Assembly (NCBI RefSeq): GCF_003813775.1
Contig: NZ_RPDH01000003.1
Location: forward strand, 682,001-746,000
Length of the DNA stretch: 64,000 nt
Origin: Chitinophaga lutea
GTDB lineage: Bacteria > Bacteroidota > Bacteroidia > Chitinophagales > Chitinophagaceae
Direction of reading: 5' to 3'
The notes under the pieces were generated by a model that did not search any database, was not told the DNA's origin, and saw only the letters and a program-made list of their open reading frames with translations. The translations under genes and the position numbers were made by a program. Of the stretch, positions 55,046 to 63,118 are shown in pieces. Positions within the stretch are counted from its first letter, which is position 1; the number at the start of each line of letters is the position of its first letter.

Positions 55046-56461
55046 ATGAAGAAGTGTATATATATCCTGGCGCTGCTGGCCGCCGCATCCTGCACGCGCG
55101 ACCTGACAGACCTGAACAAAGACGTGAAGAACCCGACGGATGCGCCTTCGTACGCCCTTTTCACTTACGGGCAGAAGGAGCTGGTGGAGCTGCTCACCAC
55201 GTCGGACGTCAATACCAGCGGCTACCGGTTTGTGGTGCAGTACTGGCAGCAAACCACGTATGCCGACGAAAGCCGCTACAACTTTGACGAGCGGGAACTG
55301 AACAAACACTGGTGGGACGGTTTTTATACCGATGTGCTCGGCAACCTGGAGGCCGCGCGCGACCTCATCCCGAAATACACCGCCGACCCCGCCGCGCAAA
55401 AGAACCAGGCGGCGATGATCGACATCATGGAAGTGGCTGCCTGGCATTACGTGGTGACGACGTACGGCAACGTGCCGTATTCCGAAGCGCTCAACATCGA
55501 ATCCGCCTTCCCGAAATACGACGACGCCAACACCATCTACCTCGACCTCATCAAACGCCTCACCGACGCGTCTGCCGCGCTGAACACCGCCGCCGGCGGG
55601 TTTGGCGATGCCGATGTGCTGTACGGCAGCAACATCAACCGCTGGAAGAAACTGGCCAACACCCTCAAACTGAAGCTGGCCATGACGCTGGCGGATGCCG
55701 ATGCGGCGAAGGCCAAAACCTTTGCCGAAGAAGCCGCGCAGGCCGGCGTGATCGGCAGTGCGGCGGAAAGCGCGCTGTACCGTTTCCTCTCATCGCCCCC
55801 GAATAACAATCCCGTATGGACGGATGTGGTGCAGAGCGGGCGGAACGACTTCGTGGCCTGCAGAACCATCGTAGATAGCCTGAAAGCCAAAACGGATCCG
55901 CGCCTGCAGAAATACTTCACCCCGAACGTAGCCGGTGTGTATGTAGGCGGTGCGCCGGGTGTGCTGTCTGATTACGAAGACTTCTCGCACATCGGCCCCA
56001 TCATCGCCGCAGCGGACAATCCCGGAGTGCTCATCGATTACGCCGAAACCGAGTTTCTCCTCGCCGAAGCCGTAGCCCGCGGGTTTGCCGTGGGGGGCAC
56101 CGCAGAAGCGCATTACAACAAAGCCGTGGAAGCTTCCTTTATCGCCTGGGGCCTTACCGCCGGCGACGCGGCCGTGCATCTCGCCAAACCCGGCGTGAAA
56201 TATGTGGCCGCCGAGTGGAAAAAATACATCGGCGTACAGAAATGGATCGCCTTTGTGAACCGTGGGGTGGATGCGTGGCTCGAATGGAGAAGGCTCGATT
56301 ATCCGCAGCTGGAGGCAGCCCACGAGGCCGTGAGCGACATTCCGCTGCGCGTGAAATATTCTGTGGACGAACAGAACATCAACCGCAAGAACTACGAAAA
56401 GGGCTCGCACGACATCGGCGGCGATGAGGTGGAAACGAGGCTGTGGTTCGACAAATTCTGA
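55046..56461 (+). CDS. SusD/RagB-like nutrient-binding outer membrane lipoprotein (SusD-like_2 type)
   Basis: A 471-residue lipoprotein with a lipobox at AAASC (C16). The N-terminal region (LTDLNKDVKNPTDAPSYALFTYGQKELVELL) and WRRLDYPQLEAAHEAVSDIPLRVKY near the C-terminus are those of the shorter SusD-like_2 family. It starts 3 bp after the susC stop, so the two are translationally coupled. A strong terminator follows at 56508. Confidence 0.92.
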   Translation: MKKCIYILALLAAASCTRDLTDLNKDVKNPTDAPSYALFTYGQKELVELLTTSDVNTSGYRFVVQYWQQTTYADESRYNFDERELNKHWWDGFYTDVLGNLEAARDLIPKYTADPAAQKNQAAMIDIMEVAAWHYVVTTYGNVPYSEALNIESAFPKYDDANTIYLDLIKRLTDASAALNTAAGGFGDADVLYGSNINRWKKLANTLKLKLAMTLADADAAKAKTFAEEAAQAGVIGSAAESALYRFLSSPPNNNPVWTDVVQSGRNDFVACRTIVDSLKAKTDPRLQKYFTPNVAGVYVGGAPGVLSDYEDFSHIGPIIAAADNPGVLIDYAETEFLLAEAVARGFAVGGTAEAHYNKAVEASFIAWGLTAGDAAVHLAKPGVKYVAAEWKKYIGVQKWIAFVNRGVDAWLEWRRLDYPQLEAAHEAVSDIPLRVKYSVDEQNINRKNYEKGSHDIGGDEVETRLWFDKF

Positions 56462-56507
56462 GAATACCCTTTATCATAAGCGTTATTTAGATTTTGGATG
56501 ATAGAAA

Positions 56508-56537
56508 GGCCGGGAATTTTTATTCCCGGTTTTTTTG
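56508..56537 (+). terminator. Intrinsic terminator after the second SusCD pair
   Basis: CCGGGAAT / ATTCCCGG stem with a 4-nt loop, followed by TTTTTTT. Confidence 0.9.
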
Positions 56538-56689
56538 CGCCTGTCATGTTGGATGTATGCCCGGGCTAACATCCGGAATGCCGTTACCGTAGTGCCATAT
56601 ACATATTGCAGCATGAAGCGTGTTGCATCGAGCAGGTGCAAGGAGCCGGCAGCCGGCCCTTTTGTTACTAATTTGAGGTATTTTCTTTA

Positions 56690-56710
56690 AGTCTACTTGT
56701 TTTGTAGACT
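56690..56710. promoter_or_regulatory. 7-bp inverted repeat, candidate operator
   Basis: AGTCTAC and GTAGACT are separated by 7 bp and overlap the -33 region of the plus-strand promoter, so a bound regulator would block it. Confidence 0.45.
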
Positions 56711-56726
56711 AATTGTTTTACATTTA
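56697..56726 (+). promoter_or_regulatory. Candidate promoter for the sulfatase SusCD locus
   Basis: A TTG at 56697-56699 lies 19 bp before TACATTTA (56719-56726), which differs from TAnnTTTG only in the last base. Both elements and the spacing suit the Bacteroidota consensus. Transcription would start near 56733. Confidence 0.5.
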
Positions 56727-56786
56727 CACCCAATATCGTTTTTGCGGAGAGTGTCTGCGTGTGCCAATCATTATAACCGATCAACC

Positions 56787-56858
56787 ATGACACGATTACA
56801 TCTTTATTCAGCTACAGTATCTTCCATCAGCCGGTGTTGGCCGGCCGGGCAGTATTGA
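56787..56858 (+). CDS. Short leader ORF (23 residues)
   Basis: MTRLHLYSATVSSISRCWPA followed by GQY and a stop. It lies inside the proposed 5' leader of susC. It may be an uncharacterised leader peptide, but its coding status is unproven. Confidence 0.3.
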   Translation: MTRLHLYSATVSSISRCWPAGQY

Positions 56859-56997
56859 AACTTTTTCTTCTTAACATGCAACGCAATTTATGTGCTATTC
56901 AGACTTGCCCCGAAAAGCGGGCCTGGCTTGCCGTTCCGGTCCCTAGGCAAAAAACGTGATGCGGGATGCGTGGTGGAGTTACAGCTGTGCCGCGCAT

Positions 56998-57029
56998 AAA
57001 AAAAGCCAGGACTGTTACAGCAGCCTGGC
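56998..57029 (-). terminator. Minus-strand intrinsic terminator upstream of the third susC
   Basis: On the minus strand, GCCAGG-CTG pairs with CAG-CCTGGC (one bulged base, 6-nt loop) and is followed by TTTTTTT. On the plus strand the run is on the wrong side, so it only works on minus transcripts. No minus-strand gene lies between it and susC. Confidence 0.65.
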
Positions 57030-57105
57030 CAACGCATAAACAACGAGACCGGCGATCAACCTGCATCGGTGATTACTCACCGGATGCTTGTCTTATTATT
57101 TATAC
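56998..57105 (-). ncRNA. Predicted antisense RNA over the 5' UTR of the third susC gene
   Basis: The minus-strand -7 element at 57119-57112 would start transcription near 57105, and the minus-strand terminator at 57029-56998 would end it, giving about 108 nt fully complementary to the susC leader. Small cis-antisense RNAs of about this size over susC leaders repress polysaccharide loci in Bacteroides (DonS-type). This is inference from sequence only. Confidence 0.35.
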
Positions 57106-57111
57106 TTAAAG

Positions 57112-57119
57112 CAAATGTA
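57112..57119 (-). promoter_or_regulatory. Minus-strand -7 element (TACATTTG) abutting the susC start
   Basis: An exact TAnnTTTG match on the minus strand ending at the base before the susC ATG. No -33 TTG at ideal spacing is seen. Confidence 0.4.
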
Positions 57120-60100
57120 ATGAAAAAATTACTGGTGGCCGTGCTATGGGCCATCCTGGCGTCACCATTCCAGCTCTTATCCCAAACGCCCGTAAAACCT
57201 ATCATCAATTCTACTTTAAGCGGCCGGGTCACGGACCGTACTACAAAGGAACCGGTGCCCGGTGCGGCGGTCAAGATCAAAGGCACCACGCATGGCGTAT
57301 CGGCCGACGAGCACGGCAACTTCAATTTTGTAACGGGGCAGAAGTTCCCGTATATCCTCATCATCAGTTCCGTGGGGTACCAGCCGGTGGAACTGACGGT
57401 CAACGGCGGTCACGTGGAGATTCCGTTATCACCTGCGCAGACGCAGCTGAGCGATGTGGTGGTGGTAGGGTACGGCACCCAGAAAAAAAGCGATCTCACC
57501 GGCTCCGTGGCGTCGGTGCCGGCGCAGGCGCTCCGAAGCCAGGTCAGTTCGTTCGAGCGGGTGCTGCAGGGTTCCGTGGCCGGCGTGCAGGTCACACAAA
57601 GCTCCGGGCAGCCGGGCAGTTCCGTGAGCATCCGCATCCGCGGCGGCAACAGTATCACGGGCGGTAACGAGCCGCTGTATGTGATAGACGGGTTTCCGGT
57701 TTACAGCAACAACGCGCATGCGGACGCGGGCGTTACCAACGGGCCGTCGATCAACGCGCTGGCCAGCCTGAATCCCGGCGATATCGAATCGATCGACGTA
57801 TTGAAAGACGCTTCCGCTACCGCCATCTACGGCTCCCGCGGCGCCAACGGCGTGGTGATCATCACCACCCGAAAAGGGAAGGCGGGCCGGAATACCGTGA
57901 ACTACGACGGTTATTATGGTGTGCAGGAAGTGACCAACACCGTCGACGTGCTCACCGATGCCCGCGAATGGGCGCGGCTCAAGAACGAAGCCCGTGTGAA
58001 CGCCGGTAAAACGCCTTACTATACGGAGGCGCAGATCGCCGCATTGCCGCAGGGCACCGACTGGCAAAGGGCGGCGCTCAGAACCGCGCCGATGCAGAGC
58101 CACCAGCTGACCATTTCCGGTGGGGACGAAAAAACGAAGTACGCCATCTCCGGCAACTATTTTAAACAGGAGGGAGTATTGCTGAACACGGATTTCGAGC
58201 GGTATTCCGCCCGCCTCAACTTTGACCGTAACATCAACACGCGCTTTAAAACCGGCATCAGTTTTACGGCCAGCAGAACACGCGCGCAGGTGGCGGACAA
58301 CAGCATCGTAAGAGCGCTGCTGCTGATGCCGCCGGTGATACCGGTGTACGATGCGAAAGGCAGATACACCTACCAGAGCGAGTTTGAAACGCCGCTGGGT
58401 AACCCCGTGGCCACGCTCGTGCAGGAAACGAACAACACGAACACTTACCGCGTGCTGGGCAATGCGTACGGGGAATACAAGATACTGGAGAACCTCACGG
58501 CGCGGGTGTCTGTGGGGGCGGATATCATCCACAACAAACAGAATTATTTTATCCCGTCGTCCCTGTACAAGGGCGCCAATTCCACCGCCAACAGCGTGGC
58601 TACGGTGGGCACGAAGACGGCCGCTACCTGGCTGAATGAAAACACGCTGAACTATGTCAAACAGATCGGCAAGCGCCATTCGCTGAATATTCTGGCGGGT
58701 TTTACGCAGCAGGCTTTCCGCAGTGAAAGCGTAACGGCTTCGTCGGAAGGGTTTGTGACCGACCTGCTCAGGTACAACGACCTGGGCAGCGGCTCCGTTT
58801 TCCGCCAGCCGGGCTCCGGTTCCGCGGAATGGGCTTTGCAATCATTCCTGGGCAGGATCAACTATACCCTCGATGACAAATATCTCTTCACCGTCACCGG
58901 CCGTGCGGATGGTTCGTCCAGGTTCGGGAAGAACAACAAATGGGGTTATTTCCCTTCCGCGGCCTTCGGCTGGATCATCAGCAAGGAAAAGTTCATCCGG
59001 CTGCCGGATGCGGTGGATAACCTGAAATTCCGCATCAGCGCGGGGCTTACGGGCAACCAGGAAATCGGGCAGTACCAGTCGCTTTCCACACTGGCGAACA
59101 ACAACTACTTCTTTGGCGGCAACACCGTGGTGGGTTTTACGCCCAACCGCATCGGCAACCCCGACCTGAGCTGGGAAACCACCGCGCAATATGATGCGGG
59201 CATCGACCTGTCGCTTTTTCACAACCGCATCACCCTGGCCGTAGACGCGTATTACAAAAAGACCACCAACCTCTTGCTGAGCGTGCCCATTCCGTTTACC
59301 ACCGGGCAGAGCACGGCGTTGCAGAATTTCGGGTCGGCGTCGAACAGGGGGCTGGAGATCTCACTGAACACCGACAACATCCGTGGTGATTTCAGCTGGA
59401 ATACGGGCATCGTGTTTTCGATCAACCGCAACAAGATCATCAGCCTGGGCGATGGCGTGGGTTACATCATCTCCGGCCCCAGCATTGCGCAGACAGGCGA
59501 GCCGCTGGGCGCGTTCTACGGTTTCCGGACGAACGGGATCATCCAGGCGGGGGAAGACGTGAGCAAACTGCCCGTTTACCTCACCAAAAACAAACCAGGC
59601 GACCAGCTGTACCGCGACTTCAACGGCGACGGCGTGATCACCGAAACAGACGACCGCCGGGTGATCGGAAACGCGCAGCCCAAATTTCTTGGCGGCGTAA
59701 CGAACAATTTCGCGTATAAAGGCGTCGAATTGAATGTGTTTTTCCAGGGCTCGTATGGCAACCAGTTATTCAACCAGAACCGGCAGCAGCTTGAAATCCT
59801 CAGCGGCCAGCAGAACGTGGCCGTTTCGGCGCTCGACCGCTGGCGGCCGGAGAAACCCTCGAACGTTATTCCGCGGGCGTACGAAGACCCCGCTTCCGTG
59901 AACTCAGACCGGTTTGTGGAAGACGCATCGTATCTGCGCCTCAAAGCGCTCACGCTGGGTTACACGCTGCCGGGCTCCGTTACTTCCAAAGCCAGGCTCG
60001 GCGCGGTGAAGTTTTATTTCACCGCACAGAACGTTTTCACGTGGACGCAGTACAGCGGTTACGACCCGGAGGTGAGCAGGAATGAACAGAACACGCTGAC

Positions 60101-60170
60101 GCAGGGAATTGACAACGGGGTGTACCCGTATTCCAGGTCGTTCACCGGCGGGCTGAATGTTACTTTTTAG
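57120..60170 (+). CDS. SusC/RagA-family TonB-linked outer membrane transporter (sulfatase locus)
   Basis: A 1016-residue TonB-dependent transporter. A signal peptide (MKKLLVAVLWAILASPFQLLSQ), a carboxypeptidase-regulatory-like domain (residues ~30-105), a TonB-box region SDVVVVGYGTQKKSDLTG, a plug with VLKDASATAIYGSRGANGVVIITTRKG, and a barrel ending NVTF are read. The start at 57120 opens the signal peptide; a longer frame from GTG 57069 adds 17 residues. Two sulfatases follow its SusD partner, so the cargo is probably a sulfated glycan. Confidence 0.95.
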   Translation: MKKLLVAVLWAILASPFQLLSQTPVKPIINSTLSGRVTDRTTKEPVPGAAVKIKGTTHGVSADEHGNFNFVTGQKFPYILIISSVGYQPVELTVNGGHVEIPLSPAQTQLSDVVVVGYGTQKKSDLTGSVASVPAQALRSQVSSFERVLQGSVAGVQVTQSSGQPGSSVSIRIRGGNSITGGNEPLYVIDGFPVYSNNAHADAGVTNGPSINALASLNPGDIESIDVLKDASATAIYGSRGANGVVIITTRKGKAGRNTVNYDGYYGVQEVTNTVDVLTDAREWARLKNEARVNAGKTPYYTEAQIAALPQGTDWQRAALRTAPMQSHQLTISGGDEKTKYAISGNYFKQEGVLLNTDFERYSARLNFDRNINTRFKTGISFTASRTRAQVADNSIVRALLLMPPVIPVYDAKGRYTYQSEFETPLGNPVATLVQETNNTNTYRVLGNAYGEYKILENLTARVSVGADIIHNKQNYFIPSSLYKGANSTANSVATVGTKTAATWLNENTLNYVKQIGKRHSLNILAGFTQQAFRSESVTASSEGFVTDLLRYNDLGSGSVFRQPGSGSAEWALQSFLGRINYTLDDKYLFTVTGRADGSSRFGKNNKWGYFPSAAFGWIISKEKFIRLPDAVDNLKFRISAGLTGNQEIGQYQSLSTLANNNYFFGGNTVVGFTPNRIGNPDLSWETTAQYDAGIDLSLFHNRITLAVDAYYKKTTNLLLSVPIPFTTGQSTALQNFGSASNRGLEISLNTDNIRGDFSWNTGIVFSINRNKIISLGDGVGYIISGPSIAQTGEPLGAFYGFRTNGIIQAGEDVSKLPVYLTKNKPGDQLYRDFNGDGVITETDDRRVIGNAQPKFLGGVTNNFAYKGVELNVFFQGSYGNQLFNQNRQQLEILSGQQNVAVSALDRWRPEKPSNVIPRAYEDPASVNSDRFVEDASYLRLKALTLGYTLPGSVTSKARLGAVKFYFTAQNVFTWTQYSGYDPEVSRNEQNTLTQGIDNGVYPYSRSFTGGLNVTF

Positions 60171-60327
60171 CGACCTGACGAAGATGTTGCGGGGTAGATG
60201 GCGGGCACTGATCCAAGCCAAAGGCGGGTACCGCCCGCGATAAACATCCGTCACCGTTGAAAATTACTTTGATGAAAACCATGATGAAATATTACTGACG
60301 CAGGGGGCATCTCCAAAATCATTTGCG

Positions 60328-61755
60328 ATGAAAAAATATCTCTTACTATATACGTTCGCAGTTGCGTTGAGCGGCTGCGCCAAACTCACTGAAGCGCCGG
60401 ATTCGATACTGGTCACGGACCAGTTTTACCGCACGCAGGAAGACGCCATCGCCGCAGTGAACAGCGTGTACAACGGCGCGCTGAACAACGGTGGGATTAC
60501 CATGTACAACCGCCTGTTCAACCTTGGTTTTGAAATACAGACAGACGATGTGATCGCCGGGCAGCGGGTCACCAATATCGATGTGCGGGCGATGTCGTCG
60601 CTCACGCATTCCACTTCGAACGACCGGGTGAGTGAACTATGGCGCGAGCATTACGTGGCCATCAACAGCGCCAATATCGCCATCGACCGTATTCCCAACA
60701 TCGAGATGGACTCGGAGCTGCGGGCGCGGCTGGTCAACGAGGCAAAATTCCTGCGGGGATTGTTGTACTTTAACCTGGTGCGGCTGTGGGGCGAGGTGCC
60801 GCTGGTGCTGCACGAAGTGTCGTCGCTTTCCAAAGAAAGCCTGTACGTGAGCCGTGCGCCGGTGGAAGACGTGTACCGGCAGGTGATTGCCGACCTCACC
60901 GATGCGCAGGGGCTGCCGCCGGCGTATAACAGCGCCAATGCGGGCAGGGCAACGGGCGGTGCGGCAAAGGCTGTGCTCGCGAAAGTATACCTTACCAGGA
61001 AGGAGTGGGGAAAGGCGGCCGCCAAAGCGCAGGAAGTGATCGGCGGGCCGTACGGGTACGATCTCTTCACCAATTTCTCCGACGTGTTTAACGTGGCCAC
61101 CAAAAACGGTAAAGAGCATATCTTCTCCGCCCAGTGCAAAGGCGGTAACGGGCAGGGCAACCGCCTGGCTTCTTCCTGCACGCCGGTGGGCATTCCCGGC
61201 GTGGCCGCGGCCGGTACCGACGAGCCGGCCAAAGGTACCTATGAATTGTATGCCGCTAACGATAAGCGGCGGGACGTGACGTTTTTCACGAAACTGGTGA
61301 GCCCTACCAATGGGCAAACCTATACCTTCCCGCCCAGGTTTTACAAATACTTCGACCCGGGCACCATCACCAATCCCACGGAATCCAATCAGAACGTACC
61401 GGTCATCCGCTTTGCGGAGGTGCTGCTGATTTACGCGGAGGCGGTGAACGAAGAAAGCGGGCCTACCACGGCTGCTTACGACGCCATCAACCGGGTGCGC
61501 GCAAGGGCGGGGCTGGCGCCACTGGCTTCCCTGTCGCAGCCCGGTTTCCGCAAGGCCGTATACGACGAGCGCCGCCTCGAACTGATGTTCGAGTTCCAGC
61601 GCTGGTTCGACCTGGTGCGTACCGGCAGGCTGATCGAAGCGCTGAACGCCGCCGGCAAAACCAACGTACAGGAAAAACATTACCTGCTGCCGGTGCCGCA
61701 GCGGGAAAGGGACGTCAACCCGAAACTCTCACAAAATAAAGGATGGGGATCATGA
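60328..61755 (+). CDS. RagB/SusD-family nutrient-binding outer membrane lipoprotein (sulfatase locus)
   Basis: A 475-residue lipoprotein with lipobox ALSGC (C17). Typical SusD features are seen: LTEAPDSILVTDQFYRTQEDAIAAVNSVYNG near the start, and YDERRLELMFEFQRWFDLVRTGRLIEAL and LLPVPQRERDVNP near the end. It starts 157 bp after its susC partner, a wider gap than for the other two pairs (19 and 3 bp). Its stop overlaps the sulfatase ATG by 4 bp. Confidence 0.94.
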   Translation: MKKYLLLYTFAVALSGCAKLTEAPDSILVTDQFYRTQEDAIAAVNSVYNGALNNGGITMYNRLFNLGFEIQTDDVIAGQRVTNIDVRAMSSLTHSTSNDRVSELWREHYVAINSANIAIDRIPNIEMDSELRARLVNEAKFLRGLLYFNLVRLWGEVPLVLHEVSSLSKESLYVSRAPVEDVYRQVIADLTDAQGLPPAYNSANAGRATGGAAKAVLAKVYLTRKEWGKAAAKAQEVIGGPYGYDLFTNFSDVFNVATKNGKEHIFSAQCKGGNGQGNRLASSCTPVGIPGVAAAGTDEPAKGTYELYAANDKRRDVTFFTKLVSPTNGQTYTFPPRFYKYFDPGTITNPTESNQNVPVIRFAEVLLIYAEAVNEESGPTTAAYDAINRVRARAGLAPLASLSQPGFRKAVYDERRLELMFEFQRWFDLVRTGRLIEALNAAGKTNVQEKHYLLPVPQRERDVNPKLSQNKGWGS

Positions 61756-63116
61756 AACACTACCAAATCATCTGCCTGCTGCTGATGGCATGTTTGCCGC
61801 TACAGGCGCAGCAAAAGAACAACCTGCCCAATATCGTGCTGATACTGGCCGACGATATGGGCAAAGAATGCCTCGGCGCTTACGGCGGCACGTACAACAC
61901 GCCGAACCTCGACCGCCTTGCCAAGGAGGGGTTGCAGTTCAATTACGGGTTTTCCCAGCCGCTGTGTACGCCCAGTCGTGTACAGATCATGACGGGTAAA
62001 TACAATTACCGCAACTACGTGGAGTTCGGTTACCTCGACCCGCTGCAGAAAACATTCGCCCACCTGGTGAAACAGGCCGGTTACAAAACGGCGATCGCCG
62101 GCAAATGGCAGCTAGGTAACAACAACAAACTGCCTGCGCATTTCGGGTTCGACCAGTATTGCCTCTGGCAGCTGACGTACGGCCGCGCGAAAGGGGAGCG
62201 TTACGCCAAACCCCTCGTTGAACAGGACGGGCGCATCCTGCCTGTGACGGACGATGATTACGGTCCGGATATTTTCACCAATTACCTGCTGCAGTTCATC
62301 GAGCAGAACAAAAACAACCGCTTCCTGGCCTATTACCCCATGGCGCTGGTGCATGATCCCTTCCTGCCCACGCCGGACAGCAAAAGCTGGGAAACCGATG
62401 TCGCCGGCCGGCATAAAAAAGACACGGCGAATTTCCGCGACATGGTGGCCTATGCCGACAAAGAGGTGGGGCGTATCATCGACAAACTCAAACAGCTCGG
62501 CCTCTACGAGAACACCATCATCATCTTCACCGGCGATAACGGCACCGGCCGGCCGATTGTGACGCCGCTGAAAGACGGCACTACCGTGAGAGGAGGGAAG
62601 GGCCTCACCCTGAGCCGCGGCCATCACGTACCGCTCATCGCTAACTGGGGCAACGGCCGTAACCGGAAACACGTCACCGACGACCTGGTGGATTTCACCG
62701 ACGTGCTCGCCACCATCGCCGAAGCCACGGGCCAGCAGGTGCCCGCCGCCTGGGAAACCGACGGGGTGAGTTTCCTGCCGCAGATCAAAGGAGAGAAGGG
62801 GCATCCCCGCAAATGGATATTCTCCCATTACAGCCCGCTCCATAATGCCGGCGAGAACAAACATGCCAATGAATTTTTCCGCAACCACCGTTTTAAACTT
62901 TACCGCGACGGAAGGCTCTATGATCTGGAGCGTGATCCGGAAGAGACGGCGCCGTTACCGGAAGGAAGCGGGGGAGCAGAGGCGGAAGCGGTGAGAAAAA
63001 CATTTACCGCAGAGTTCGCCAAACTGCCCGCCTGGAAACCCGGCGACCCCGGCAAACCGAAGGTGATACTGCCCGGCCTCGAACCACATAAAATTCAAAT
63101 CGCCAAAGAAGATTAA
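61752..63116 (+). CDS. Formylglycine-type sulfatase
   Basis: A 454-residue exported sulfatase. The signal peptide covers residues ~1-19. The signature L-C72-TPSR-VQIMTGKYNYR, in which C72 is converted to formylglycine, and the metal-binding ILADDMG and FTGDNGTGR segments are present. It hydrolyses sulfate esters, presumably of the imported glycan. The ATG at 61752 (ATGA overlap with the SusD stop) is preferred over 61743. A maturation enzyme (FGE or anSME) is not in the window. Confidence 0.94.
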   Translation: MKHYQIICLLLMACLPLQAQQKNNLPNIVLILADDMGKECLGAYGGTYNTPNLDRLAKEGLQFNYGFSQPLCTPSRVQIMTGKYNYRNYVEFGYLDPLQKTFAHLVKQAGYKTAIAGKWQLGNNNKLPAHFGFDQYCLWQLTYGRAKGERYAKPLVEQDGRILPVTDDDYGPDIFTNYLLQFIEQNKNNRFLAYYPMALVHDPFLPTPDSKSWETDVAGRHKKDTANFRDMVAYADKEVGRIIDKLKQLGLYENTIIIFTGDNGTGRPIVTPLKDGTTVRGGKGLTLSRGHHVPLIANWGNGRNRKHVTDDLVDFTDVLATIAEATGQQVPAAWETDGVSFLPQIKGEKGHPRKWIFSHYSPLHNAGENKHANEFFRNHRFKLYRDGRLYDLERDPEETAPLPEGSGGAEAEAVRKTFTAEFAKLPAWKPGDPGKPKVILPGLEPHKIQIAKED

Positions 63117-63118
63117 CG

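Larger units (their letters stand above)
56538..57119. other. Long leader/intergenic region upstream of the third SusC gene
   Basis: About 580 bp that separate two SusCD loci. It contains, in order, a promoter with an inverted repeat (56690-56726), a 23-residue ORF (56787-56858), a minus-strand terminator (56998-57029) and a minus-strand -7 element (57112-57119). The first ~150 bp show nothing recognisable. Confidence 0.6.

Noticed and set aside
53579..55447. 622-residue minus-strand ORF opposite the second SusC/SusD pair
   Set aside because: It spans two well-supported genes on the other strand and shows only the codon-complement bias of their barrel and helix regions.
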